The position numbers and the translations under genes are program-made. DNA of 64,000 nt from an uncultured Bacteroidales bacterium (GTDB lineage: Bacteria; Bacteroidota; Bacteroidia; Bacteroidales; P3), in the NCBI GenBank assembly GCA_910586395.1, contig CAJUFX010000001.1:185558-249557 (forward strand), read 5' to 3'. Each line of letters starts with the position of its first letter. Position 1 is the first letter of the stretch. The notes below the pieces were generated by a model. The model was not told the origin of the DNA. It saw nothing but the letters and a program-made list of their open reading frames with translations, and did no database searches. This document shows positions 1 through 8,031 of this stretch, piece by piece.

Positions 1-24
1 GCCGTAGCCGTAGCCGTAGCCGCA
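1..24. repeat. GCCGTA hexamer tandem repeat (window edge)
   Basis: The window opens with the hexamer GCCGTA three times followed by a GCCGCA variant, four units in all. It may continue beyond the window. No coding role is visible; it lies downstream of the reverse-strand ftcD gene. Confidence 0.7.
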
Positions 25-73
25 GTCGGTTCGCTACACCGGCTCAGCGCCGCCCCAAAGACGCATTAGGAAA

Positions 74-143
74 GTTTCAGAACCTCTATAAGCCGACTTT
101 AGGGAGCGAAGCGAATGTGGAGGCAAATAGAGGGTTCTGAAAC
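74..143 (-). terminator. Long bulged stem-loop behind ftcD
   Basis: GTTTCAGAACC (74-84) is the exact inverse of GGTTCTGAAAC (133-143), and the inner TCTAT (85-89) pairs with ATAGA (127-131) across a one-base bulge, giving about 16 pairs around a 37-nt loop. Read on the reverse strand it follows the ftcD stop by about 18 nt and is followed by TTTCC, so it could terminate the ftcD operon. The loop is long for a simple terminator; it could instead be a dispersed repeat element. Confidence 0.5.
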
Positions 144-161
144 TGACGAAACCGCAAAGGC

Positions 162-1850
162 TTAGCCGATTTTCGAAGCGACGATCTTCAGAATTTCGGC
201 TTCGCGGGCCAAAGCCTGCTTTTCGATTTCGGCCGCCTTGCCGAGGATGTCGGCCTTGAAGGCTTCGTCCTTGAGGCTGGAGGCGTTGATCTGCACGTTC
301 AGGTGCGCCCCCATGACGGCACTGCGGGCACAGAGCGCGCCCACGCCGGCATCGGTCACCGAATTGGGGTTACCGGTCTCGGCCATGGCCTGCACGATGT
401 CGAACGTCTTGAAGGCTTCCTGCATCGTGTGGAACGGCACTTCGGTGGCGTATTTCGTGGCTTCCTGGATGGCCGCGCTACGCGCCGCCTTTTCCTCGTC
501 GGTCTTTTTCGGCAGGCCGAAAGCGTCCATAATCTTGTTGAACGCGTTCGTGTCTTCGTCCACGAGGTGCAACAACGCGTCTTTCATCGCCTGTCCCTTT
601 TCGGCCCAAACGGAAAATTCTTCCCAACGTTCGTCCCAACCGGCTTTATGCGAGGAAAGGTTGGCCACCATCGTGCCCAACGCGGCCGCCAAAGCCCCCA
701 TATAGGCGGAGATGGAGCCACCGCCGGGCGCGGGCGATTCGCTCGCGGTTTCGTCGGCGAAACCCGTGCAGGTCAGATCGACGAGTTTCTTGGCCTTGTT
801 GTCGGCCTCCAACAGATATTCGATGATTTTTTCTTCCGGATTGAACGGTTTGAGGTCGTCCAAGCCCATCGACTTGACGGCGATCTTGATGATTTCAGCC
901 TCGCTGATACCGACCGAACGCTGTTGTTTGGTCAGATAGAATTTGCCGGCGTCGATCAACGTCTTTTTCGGAATCAGACCGACGATTTCAGCGCCCGTCA
1001 CGCGTACGCCGCGCGCCGCCGCCTTGGCGAAAACCTCTTCGTAGGCCACATGCACCGGCGTCTGGGAAATGTTCGTGATGTTCATCGACACCTGCGCGAT
1101 GCCGTATTCCTCGATGAACCAACCGATGGCTTTCGTCCCCTTGAGCGTGCCGGGAATCATGACCGGCTTGCCGTTCTCGTCTTTGAGCGGCTTGCCCGTC
1201 ACCTTGCCGCCTTCGCGGGCGGGACGGCCTTTTTCACGTACGTCGAACGCAATGGCGTTGGCGCGGCGCGTGGAGGTCGTATTGAGGTTATAGTTGATGG
1301 CCACGAGGAAGTCACGCGCCCCGACGGCCGTCGCGCCGGAAAAAGCGTTGAACTCGGCCGGGCCGAAATCGGGCTTGCCTTCGGGCGTCGCCAGTTTTTC
1401 TTTCAGCCCTTCGTATTCGCCGGCGCGGCAATAAGCCAAGTTGCGGCGTTTGGGGTCGAAAGCGGCCGATTCGTAGCAGTAAACGGATATGCCGAGTTCC
1501 TCTCCTATGCGTTTGGCCAGCTTGCGGGCATATTCCACGGTTTCCTCCATCGTGATGTTGGCCACGGGCACGAGCGGGCAGACATCGGTGGCACCGAAAC
1601 GCGGGTGGGCGCCGTGGTGCTGACGCATGTCGATGAGCTGTCCGGCCTTTTTCACCGCCTGAAAAGCCGCCTCGATAACCTCGTCGGGCGTGCCGACGAA
1701 CGTGACGACCGTACGGTTCGTGGCCGCACCCGGATCAACGTCAAGCAGTTTGACGCCTTCTATCTTTTCAATTTCGTCCGTAATCTGCTTGATGACGGAC
1801 AGGTCGCGCCCCTCGCTGAAATTGGGCACGCATTCGATTAACTTTTTCAT
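162..1850 (-). CDS. ftcD: Glutamate formimidoyltransferase / formimidoyltetrahydrofolate cyclodeaminase (fused)
   Basis: Bifunctional enzyme of histidine degradation. The N-terminal part moves the formimino group of N-formimino-L-glutamate to tetrahydrofolate and frees L-glutamate; the C-terminal part deaminates the folate product to 5,10-methenyl-THF. Residues 1 to about 330 form the transferase domains (start MKKLIECVPNFSEGRD; HHGAHPRFGATDVCP further in), and residues about 350-562 the cyclodeaminase (SPAPGGGSISAYMGAL). At 562 aa it has the length of the fused enzyme. The frame is open upstream to 1982, but that extension lies inside murD2 and shows no similarity, so the ATG at 1850 is chosen; its ATGA overlaps the murD2 stop, implying coupled translation. 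It is the last gene of the elbB-murL-murD2-ftcD run. Whether the glutamate it releases matters to MurD2 is unknown. Confidence 0.95.
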   Translation of the reverse strand: MKKLIECVPNFSEGRDLSVIKQITDEIEKIEGVKLLDVDPGAATNRTVVTFVGTPDEVIEAAFQAVKKAGQLIDMRQHHGAHPRFGATDVCPLVPVANITMEETVEYARKLAKRIGEELGISVYCYESAAFDPKRRNLAYCRAGEYEGLKEKLATPEGKPDFGPAEFNAFSGATAVGARDFLVAINYNLNTTSTRRANAIAFDVREKGRPAREGGKVTGKPLKDENGKPVMIPGTLKGTKAIGWFIEEYGIAQVSMNITNISQTPVHVAYEEVFAKAAARGVRVTGAEIVGLIPKKTLIDAGKFYLTKQQRSVGISEAEIIKIAVKSMGLDDLKPFNPEEKIIEYLLEADNKAKKLVDLTCTGFADETASESPAPGGGSISAYMGALAAALGTMVANLSSHKAGWDERWEEFSVWAEKGQAMKDALLHLVDEDTNAFNKIMDAFGLPKKTDEEKAARSAAIQEATKYATEVPFHTMQEAFKTFDIVQAMAETGNPNSVTDAGVGALCARSAVMGAHLNVQINASSLKDEAFKADILGKAAEIEKQALAREAEILKIVASKIG

Positions 1851-3292
1851 ATCGTGAATTGTTTTTTTATCAGTTCCATAAACCGCTCGCCCCGCTGCTC
1901 GAAATTCTTGAAGCAGTCGTAACTGGCGGCGGCCGGCGACAATACGCAGGCGGCGCCGGGTTCGGCATGCGCCACGGCCCACGGCACGAGTTCTTCATAG
2001 TCGTCGGTACATAACCTGTCAACCGGCAAGCATTTGCGGCTTGCCAACTCCGCTTGTACCCGACGTCCCGCCGCACCGACAAAAATAACACTTTTTATCG
2101 GATTTGCGCAGAGGTAATCCACGAGCGGCGTATAATCGATTTCGCGGTCGAAACCACCGATTATCAGACAACTGACATGGCTGACGAACGGCAGGCGGTT
2201 CACGCTTTCCACGGCCGCGATGCAGGCTTGCGGAATCGTGGAGATGGAGTCGTTGAAGTAATGCGCGCCACCGTAACAGCCCACGTACTGCAAACGGTGC
2301 GGCAACGGCCGGAACGAGGCCACGCGCGGTAACATGCGCGCATAGGTGCCGCCCATCCGTTTGGCCGCCAGGAGCGCGGCGGCCAGATTGCGTTCGTTAT
2401 GTTCGCCTATAAGCGGATGCGGCGCGTCAAAACGGAAGACGGGCGTGCCGTCGGTAGCGGTCAGAGCCTCCGGACGCCACACCAGGCGGTCTTCAACCCG
2501 CAGGCCGGGGACATCGCTATAGGCCGTGGCGGCCGCCGCGCTCCCGAAAACGGCCAGCGACAAGACGCGGCCGGGCCGTACGGAGCGCCATTCTTTAAGA
2601 CGCGCGGCTATGAGCGGGTCGTCCCCGTTCACAACCAAAGCCTCCCCGCCCGCAATCTGCAGTTTGGCGCGTTGGTAGGCTTCAAAACTGACGTAATGGT
2701 CGAGGTGTTCCTCGTAGAGATTGAGCAAAACGCCGACATGCGGCGGCGTATGCACCTGCTCCAACTGATGGGACGACAGCTCGCCTACGACGCGATGCGA
2801 CGGCGTAAGTTGCGGCAATATGTCGAAAAACGGGATGCCCATGTTGCCGGCCAACAGACAGGGGTATTCGGCCTGCAACAAGTGATATATCAAATGCGTG
2901 ACCGTGCTTTTGCCCTTGGTGCCCGTCACGCCGACACACTGCCGCCCGAAAAAGCGCAGAAAGAGGTCGGCCTGCGACGTCAAGGCCGGGCTACTCAATA
3001 AATCCGGACGGTCTTTAAGACAGACGCCCGGGCTTTTAAGGATAAGCGGAAACGCGGCCGCAGCCGCCACATAACCGTCGCCCGTCGCAAAATCCACATG
3101 GGCATCATCCTGCCAAAGCGCGGCCGCCCGCACACGTTCGTCGCGGTCGCAGACCGTGATCGGCAACGGTGGGTAGAGGCGGCGCAACAGCCGGTAACTG
3201 CTCTCGCCCTCACGGCCGGCGCCTAAAAGCGCCACGCGCCCCGCCGGCAACACGACCGCATCGAAACAAGTATGTAAGGCTGAATCGTCCAT
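1847..3292 (-). CDS. murD2: UDP-N-acetylmuramoyl-L-alanine glutamate ligase, probably L-glutamate-specific (MurD2)
   Basis: Mur ligase of cytoplasmic peptidoglycan precursor synthesis. The ATP-binding loop GTKGKST is at residues 124-130, followed by ELSSHQLEQV (171-180) and NLYEEHLDHY, both typical of the MurD central domain; 481 aa is slightly longer than usual MurD (about 440-450). The sequence alone only says MurD family. The call of MurD2, which adds L- instead of D-glutamate, rests on its partner: the next gene upstream, only 6 nt away, is murL, the epimerase that converts the resulting terminal L-Glu to D-Glu. Established knowledge of this pair comes from Xanthomonas. The stop overlaps the ftcD start (ATGA). 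If the genome has another murD and murI elsewhere, this pair could be a secondary route. Confidence 0.85.
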   Translation of the reverse strand: MDDSALHTCFDAVVLPAGRVALLGAGREGESSYRLLRRLYPPLPITVCDRDERVRAAALWQDDAHVDFATGDGYVAAAAAFPLILKSPGVCLKDRPDLLSSPALTSQADLFLRFFGRQCVGVTGTKGKSTVTHLIYHLLQAEYPCLLAGNMGIPFFDILPQLTPSHRVVGELSSHQLEQVHTPPHVGVLLNLYEEHLDHYVSFEAYQRAKLQIAGGEALVVNGDDPLIAARLKEWRSVRPGRVLSLAVFGSAAAATAYSDVPGLRVEDRLVWRPEALTATDGTPVFRFDAPHPLIGEHNERNLAAALLAAKRMGGTYARMLPRVASFRPLPHRLQYVGCYGGAHYFNDSISTIPQACIAAVESVNRLPFVSHVSCLIIGGFDREIDYTPLVDYLCANPIKSVIFVGAAGRRVQAELASRKCLPVDRLCTDDYEELVPWAVAHAEPGAACVLSPAAASYDCFKNFEQRGERFMELIKKQFTI

Positions 3293-3298
3293 GAAGGT

Positions 3299-4786
3299 TC
3301 AATCGAATATATGCGCTGCCTGCAAATACGTTTTCAAACCCGCGAGAAATTCCGGCGGGAGCGCGTGCGGCTCGAACAGCCCGCGCCATACCGCGTCCGA
3401 AACCGGCCGCTGCGCCGCCTCCGATGCGAAATAGGCGTCCAAAAGCGGGTACGCGCCAGGCGCCGACGTATCCGCCAACGGGCGCAATCGCCGCAACGCC
3501 CAATTGACCTCCGCCACGGTGCCGACGCATTCGAACGGCTTGACGGGCGTCTCGCCGTCCAATTCCTGCAACAGCGGCAACATGGAAGCGTCCGCCAACA
3601 GGTTGCGGCCGAAAATCCGTTCCAATTCGGATTGCGGCAGAAAGGGCGAAAAGATGATATAGGCGAACAGACATTTGGCACAGTGACCGCACCAGACATC
3701 CCGCTTGCTGCCGACATTGCAGCTTTTGAAAACCGCATGATAAACTTTGAGGTCGCTGAAGATACGCGCTATCGCGAGTTCGCTCAACGGCCGCAGGAAG
3801 CTGAAATAATAAAAGGAGGGCGAAACATAGGCCGCGACATAGCGGCGAAAATCCGCCTCAAATTCAAATGATTTGGAATACTGATGATTGACCTTGCTTC
3901 CCGGCACCGTACTCTCGTTCGCGCTGCTCTCGTTCGAAAGCGCGATATAACGGCGGCCACTCATGGCCGCAATCAAAAGCGTGGCGAAAGCCAGCAAGGC
4001 CGAAAAAGGCGTGTGGCCGTTGAGAAAGCCCTTGGCGTTGAGTTCGAGCAAAAGCGGGTCGAGGCGACGGTTCAGCACGGCTATGCCTTCTTCCGTCTTG
4101 CCGCCGGCCGCGCAACAGGCCAAGGTCGCGCCGCGCGGATTGAGGATGAGCGGCAATAGGCCGTCGGCCCCGTCCGCTTGCGTATGCGCCAGCACTTCCC
4201 ACGTCACGACCGAGTCTTTTCCGCCGCCGATGGGCACGATGACGCGCGGCGAAAGCGGCATTTCCACCGCGGTGGAAACCGCCTGAGCCGCCGAAGCCGC
4301 CGGATCTTCCGCGCCGAACGACGGATTGTCCGCGGCCGCACGCACACGTATCGTCATGAAACCGGCCTGCGTCACCTCATGCAGGCCATTGAGATAAAAA
4401 TATTCGCCCAGCCCGTTGAAATAAAGCTTTTTCCAAAACGCCACGGCCTCTTCGTCCATACGGACACCGGCCGGGCAATGGATCTCCACGACGGGCGAAG
4501 CCGTGGCTTTCCAATAACTGACCAACTCGGCCATACCGAGTTGAAACAAGAGGTTGCGCCACAAATCCGCCGGCACGGCTTCCGCCGCATAGAACGACCG
4601 CGCCGGGATACGCCATTCGGGGCGGAACACGAACGCTTCCTTTCCTCCGGCGTCGTAAACGACGAAACGGTAACGGACATGGACACTATCGACAGAGGAC
4701 GCCGCCAGCGGCAGTGCCTCGTAACCTTCGTAAACAAACAAGGGGTACTCCGCGCGAAGCCGCGCGTACAAATCCTGCTTTCCCAT
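3299..4786 (-). CDS. murL: UDP-N-acetyl-alpha-D-muramoyl-L-alanyl-L-glutamate epimerase MurL
   Basis: Epimerises the terminal L-glutamate of UDP-MurNAc-L-Ala-L-Glu to D-glutamate in an ATP-dependent reaction, bypassing glutamate racemase. Recognised by a chain of family motifs: PP-loop-like GGGKDS (187-192), LNGHTPFSA (255-263), SNESSANE (284-291; Xanthomonas-type proteins have NERSADEGN here), VNHQYSKSFEFE (299-310), FSFLRPLSELAI, a cysteine cluster C356, C366, C369, C372 (WCGHCAKCLF) and KPFECVG near the end. Length 495 aa is close to the family. It directly precedes murD2 (6-nt gap), the known partner. The 43-nt gap to elbB suggests it shares that transcript. A tRNA thiolase or ExsB-like enzyme is the alternative suggested by the PP-loop, but the whole motif order fits MurL much better. 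Confidence 0.9.
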   Translation of the reverse strand: MGKQDLYARLRAEYPLFVYEGYEALPLAASSVDSVHVRYRFVVYDAGGKEAFVFRPEWRIPARSFYAAEAVPADLWRNLLFQLGMAELVSYWKATASPVVEIHCPAGVRMDEEAVAFWKKLYFNGLGEYFYLNGLHEVTQAGFMTIRVRAAADNPSFGAEDPAASAAQAVSTAVEMPLSPRVIVPIGGGKDSVVTWEVLAHTQADGADGLLPLILNPRGATLACCAAGGKTEEGIAVLNRRLDPLLLELNAKGFLNGHTPFSALLAFATLLIAAMSGRRYIALSNESSANESTVPGSKVNHQYSKSFEFEADFRRYVAAYVSPSFYYFSFLRPLSELAIARIFSDLKVYHAVFKSCNVGSKRDVWCGHCAKCLFAYIIFSPFLPQSELERIFGRNLLADASMLPLLQELDGETPVKPFECVGTVAEVNWALRRLRPLADTSAPGAYPLLDAYFASEAAQRPVSDAVWRGLFEPHALPPEFLAGLKTYLQAAHIFD

Positions 4787-4829
4787 GATTCAGGCCTTCA
4801 ACGGTTCGACCGTAAAAATGCAGGAGCGT

Positions 4830-5474
4830 CTAAGCCAACATGGCTTTGACCAACGCCTGCGCGCTTTGAAAAATCTGCGCCAGACCGACGCCGCTCAACA
4901 TATAACAGGGCGTCGTAAATACTTTGTGCGCGTTGTCCGCGCTGACCTGCGCCTCTTCCGTGACCTCGTGCACACCGCCCATGGCCGTGATATGCGCGGC
5001 CGTCCGCGGGTCTTTGCCGATGGTCAGTTTGACGCCCGGCAACAGATGCGCCAGAATGACGGGCGCGATGCACATCGCGCCGATGGGTTTGCCGGCTTCG
5101 TGCATCGTCAGCACGGCCTGCGAAACCTCCTTATCCACCGTCATGCGTTCGCCCTCCGAAGCGTAAGTCGATAAATTTTTGGCCGCCCCGAAACCGCCCG
5201 GCAACAGCAGGGCGTCGAAATCGGCCGCACGGAACGAAGACAGCGGCGCAATCTCGCCGCGGGCGATGCGCGCCGCCTCCACCAGCACGTTACGCTGTTC
5301 CTGCATCGGTTCACCCGTCAAATGGTTCATCACGACGGCCTGCGCCTTGTCGGGCGCGAAAATGGCATAGGATGCGCCGCATAGGTCTATGGCCAACAAC
5401 GCCATCATGCTCTCGCCTATCTCGCTGCCGTCAAATACGCCGCAACCCGATAATATCACCGCTATCTTCTTCAT
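4830..5474 (-). CDS. elbB: ElbB-type glyoxalase, DJ-1/PfpI superfamily
   Basis: Class I glutamine amidotransferase-like protein of the ElbB (isoprenoid biosynthesis-associated, glyoxalase-like) family, 214 aa. Visible signatures are the N-terminal AVILSGCGVFDGSEIGES, LLLPGGFGAAKNLS in the middle, and the nucleophile elbow GAMCIAPVI with the candidate catalytic Cys. E. coli ElbB has weak glyoxalase activity on glyoxal; its physiological role remains unclear, and the same holds here. It starts 284 nt downstream of trxB, the gap being filled largely by the 78-bp tandem repeat, and precedes murL by 43 nt, so it may head the murL-murD2-ftcD transcript. No clear TAnnTTTG promoter was found in the gap. 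Confidence 0.9.
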   Translation of the reverse strand: MKKIAVILSGCGVFDGSEIGESMMALLAIDLCGASYAIFAPDKAQAVVMNHLTGEPMQEQRNVLVEAARIARGEIAPLSSFRAADFDALLLPGGFGAAKNLSTYASEGERMTVDKEVSQAVLTMHEAGKPIGAMCIAPVILAHLLPGVKLTIGKDPRTAAHITAMGGVHEVTEEAQVSADNAHKVFTTPCYMLSGVGLAQIFQSAQALVKAMLA

Positions 5475-5586
5475 AATTCCGCTTTATTTCAAAATCACAA
5501 TTGATAAATGAGGAGCCGCCTCCTTTCCGAAAGGCGACTCCCCGCTTTTCCAGCAGCCGGCCGACTTGCGCCCGGCTAAAATTCTT

Positions 5587-5777
5587 ACGCAAGCAAGCTT
5601 GCCTATTGCTCACTGTCTTTCAGGAAAAACTGCGCTTCGCGCGACGTTTCTCCGCCATGGCAATACGCAAGCAAGCTTGCCTATTGCTCACTGTCTTTCA
5701 GGAAAAACTGCGCTTCGCGCGACGTTTCTCCGCCATGGCAATACGCAAGCAAGCTTGCCTATTGCTCACTGTCTTTC
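5587..5777. repeat. 78-bp tandem repeat, two full copies plus a partial copy that is the trxB 3' end
   Basis: Units begin at 5587, 5665 and 5743 (period exactly 78). The first two are complete and apparently identical; the third matches for about 35 nt and then becomes the end of trxB. Each copy includes the complement of the last codons of trxB (KDSEQ and stop) plus about 45 nt unrelated to trxB here, and the self-complementary core GCAAGCTTGC. 78 is a multiple of three, but neither frame looks like a real protein: forward reading gives a 26-residue repeat without family similarity. Slippage or duplication around the trxB stop codon is the simplest reading. Confidence 0.9.
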
Positions 5778-6691
5778 AAGAAACGTTCCGCCTCCATAGC
5801 CGCCATGCAACCCGTGCCGGCCGCCACGATACCCTGACGGAAGTGCAGGTCTTGAACGTCTCCGGCTGCGAAAACGCCTTCCACCGACGTGCGCGTGGAA
5901 CCCGGCGTCGTCTTGATGTAACCGTTCGGGTGCAGTTCAAGCTGACCTTTGAACAAGGAGGTGTTCGGCGTATGGCCGATCGCGACGAAAAAGCCCGTCA
6001 CGTCGATTTTCTTGTCTTCGCCCGTCTGGACGTTCTTCAGCAAGGCGCCGGTCACGCCGCTGTCGTCGCCCAAAATTTCCTGCGTCACGTGGTGCCACAG
6101 CATTTCGATTTTCGGATTGCTCAGCACGCGTTCCTGCATCACCTTGGAGGCACGCAGTTCGTCCCGGCGCACGATCATATAGACTTTGTTGCAAAGGTTG
6201 GTCAAGTAGCTGGCCTCTTCGGCCGCCGTATCGCCGCCGCCCACGACGGCCACGTCCTGTCCTTTATAGAAGAACCCGTCACAGGTAGCGCAGGCCGAAA
6301 CGCCCTGACCGTTGAATTTTTTTTCGGATTCCAAACCGAGCCAGTTGGCGGAAGCGCCCGTGGCCACAATCACGGTTTCGGCCAGAATTTCGGTCTTGTT
6401 TTCGGTCACAACACGGAACGGCCGTTTGGAGAAATCGACTTCCTCAATCGTACCGGGACGGATGTCGGCCTTGAAGCGCAAGGCCTGGTTACGCAAGTCC
6501 TGCATCAACTGCGGGCCGGAAACCCCTTCCGGATAACCGGGAAAGTTCTCCACTTCGGTCGTAATCGTCAATTGGCCGCCGGGCTGATAACCCTCGTACA
6601 GCACCGGTTTGAGGTCGGCGCGCGCCGCATAAATCGCGGCCGTGAAACCGGCGGGGCCGGAGCCGATGATCAAGCATTTTACAGTTTCCAT
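5759..6691 (-). CDS. trxB: Thioredoxin-disulfide reductase
   Basis: FAD- and NADPH-dependent reductase that keeps cytoplasmic thioredoxin reduced. N-terminal FAD-binding motif IIGSGPAGFTAAIYAARA, redox-active CATC (in SACATCDGFFYKGQ), NADPH-binding VVGGGDTAAEEA and C-terminal FAD motif FAAGDVQD are all present; 310 aa is the family length. An in-frame extension of ten residues upstream (to 6721) is possible, but METVKCLIIGSG at 6691 is the usual beginning. Follows the LysE-type gene by 39 nt. The last codons are duplicated twice downstream in the 78-bp tandem repeat; the gene itself stays intact and ends in FLKDSEQ. Confidence 0.96.
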   Translation of the reverse strand: METVKCLIIGSGPAGFTAAIYAARADLKPVLYEGYQPGGQLTITTEVENFPGYPEGVSGPQLMQDLRNQALRFKADIRPGTIEEVDFSKRPFRVVTENKTEILAETVIVATGASANWLGLESEKKFNGQGVSACATCDGFFYKGQDVAVVGGGDTAAEEASYLTNLCNKVYMIVRRDELRASKVMQERVLSNPKIEMLWHHVTQEILGDDSGVTGALLKNVQTGEDKKIDVTGFFVAIGHTPNTSLFKGQLELHPNGYIKTTPGSTRTSVEGVFAAGDVQDLHFRQGIVAAGTGCMAAMEAERFLKDSEQ

Positions 6692-6730
6692 AGTATAAAT
6701 ATAGTTTAAGTTTTCGTTCATTCCCCTCGC

Positions 6731-7438
6731 TCATAGAAAAGCGGCGGGTGCCGCTTTGAACGCCGCCACGGGCACCCCCGCGAGTTCGAGCAGGACGTGC
6801 AACATCAGGTACAGCCCGAACACGAACAGGAATACCCCGACAATGCGGTTCACGACATGCATCGTGCGGTTCGTCATATGGGGCTTGAGCCGATACGCGA
6901 TCAGCCCCTTGATCAGGTCGGTCGTCAACACGGTCAGCAAGGCCGAACTGAAAAACAGGATGACGTTCAACTTCCGTATCTCGCCATCCACCGTATTCTG
7001 TCCCATGATGATGCCGACCCAAAAGAACCAAAACAGCCACGTGGCCGGATTGGCCATGTTGGTCAAAAAGCCGCGCAGGAAATCGACCCACCATGACGGC
7101 CCTTTCAAGTCTTTTTTCAGTTGCCTCTCCTCCGACTTCTCCATGACCGTCTCTATATCGGCTTTACTGCGATACGTATAGACGCCATAGCCGACGAGTA
7201 TCGCGCCGCCCACCAATGTAATCAGATGTTGGGCCGCCGGCAGTTCGAACAGTTTGGCCGCCCCATAAAATGAAAGGCCCACCAAGGCGGAATCGCTCAA
7301 AAAGATGCCGAACGCCAGGCGCATGGCCGCAGAAAAGCCGTGGCGCAGGCTCGTCTGCACGAGCGAGAAGAAAGCGGGTCCCAACATGACGGCCAGCCCC
7401 AAACCCAATAAAACGCCTTCCACGCACGTGTGCCACAT
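6731..7438 (-). CDS. LysE/RhtB-family exporter
   Basis: Inner-membrane export protein of the LysE family, which as a group moves amino acids or related small molecules outward; the substrate cannot be read from the sequence. 235 aa with about six hydrophobic segments. The N-terminal GLGLAVMLGPAFFSLVQTSL is the family's characteristic first segment with the conserved Gly-Pro, followed by GIFLSDSALVG; FLTNMANPATWLFWFFW marks the second half, and a charged cytoplasmic stretch (residues about 90-115) separates the halves. It lies 4 nt after cdd and 39 nt before trxB, so it is probably co-transcribed with both. Confidence 0.85.
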   Translation of the reverse strand: MWHTCVEGVLLGLGLAVMLGPAFFSLVQTSLRHGFSAAMRLAFGIFLSDSALVGLSFYGAAKLFELPAAQHLITLVGGAILVGYGVYTYRSKADIETVMEKSEERQLKKDLKGPSWWVDFLRGFLTNMANPATWLFWFFWVGIIMGQNTVDGEIRKLNVILFFSSALLTVLTTDLIKGLIAYRLKPHMTNRTMHVVNRIVGVFLFVFGLYLMLHVLLELAGVPVAAFKAAPAAFL

Positions 7439-7442
7439 AATG

Positions 7443-8030
7443 CTAATTCCTCTTTTTTCCCTCTGACCCGACGGTTCCGTCCGATCCGACGTGTTGATCC
7501 GAACCCACGCTTACATCTGCCCCGACTTGGGAGTGAGGCGCATCCGCCCCTATGCCCTCCGCCTCGAACTGAAACGGCAACAAACGGTCGATGCCGTCAA
7601 ACACCACCACCTTGCCGGTACTGCCTTGCAGAATCACGCGAATTTTATGCCCGTAACGCTGTTCGTACTCAATCAGCGACTGCCGGCACGCCCCGCAAGG
7701 GCTAATCGGCCAATCGACCGGATGGCCATCGGCCGCCCGCGCCGTCACGGCCAATGCCGCGATGGGCACGCCCGGATAATTGGCACCGGCCGCGAACACG
7801 GCCACACGCTCGGCGCAAAGGCCGGACGGAAATGCGACATTCTCCTGATTGCTGCCGCAGACCACCGTGCCGTCGGTCAGACGCACGGCCGCCCCCACCT
7901 TGAATTCGGAATAGGGCGCATAAGCGTTGTCCACGCAACGGCGCGCCTGCTCCAGCAGAGCCGCGTCCACCGCAGACAACGCCTGCTCGTCGGCATACTC
8001 CTCGTACGGTATCGTGATCTCTTTACGCAT
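7443..8030 (-). CDS. cdd: Cytidine deaminase with low-complexity C-terminal tail
   Basis: Zinc enzyme that deaminates cytidine and deoxycytidine to uridine in pyrimidine salvage. Substrate motif YAPYSEFKVGAAV, catalytic CAERVAVFAA (zinc Cys and proton-shuttle Glu) and PCGACRQ (two further zinc Cys) are intact. 195 aa versus about 130-160 for usual bacterial enzymes: the last 35 or so residues form a Gly/Asp/Ser-rich tail with a repeating VG-D theme (VGADVSVGSDQHVGSDGTVG) ending in GKKRN, which is not part of the enzyme fold. It sits 1 nt after tadA, another deaminase of the same superfamily, and 4 nt before the LysE-type gene. Confidence 0.93.
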   Translation of the reverse strand: MRKEITIPYEEYADEQALSAVDAALLEQARRCVDNAYAPYSEFKVGAAVRLTDGTVVCGSNQENVAFPSGLCAERVAVFAAGANYPGVPIAALAVTARAADGHPVDWPISPCGACRQSLIEYEQRYGHKIRVILQGSTGKVVVFDGIDRLLPFQFEAEGIGADAPHSQVGADVSVGSDQHVGSDGTVGSEGKKRN

Positions 8031-8031
8031 C

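Noticed and set aside
303..1841. Forward 512-codon open frame
   Set aside because: Antisense to ftcD; Arg/His-rich composition typical of a reverse shadow.
3299..4786. tRNA thiolation or queuosine (ExsB-like) enzyme for the PP-loop protein
   Set aside because: The complete motif order and the murD2 neighbour fit MurL much better.
5501..6709. Forward 402-codon open frame containing a 26-residue repeat
   Set aside because: It is antisense to trxB, the repeat is the 78-bp tandem, and the translation resembles no protein.
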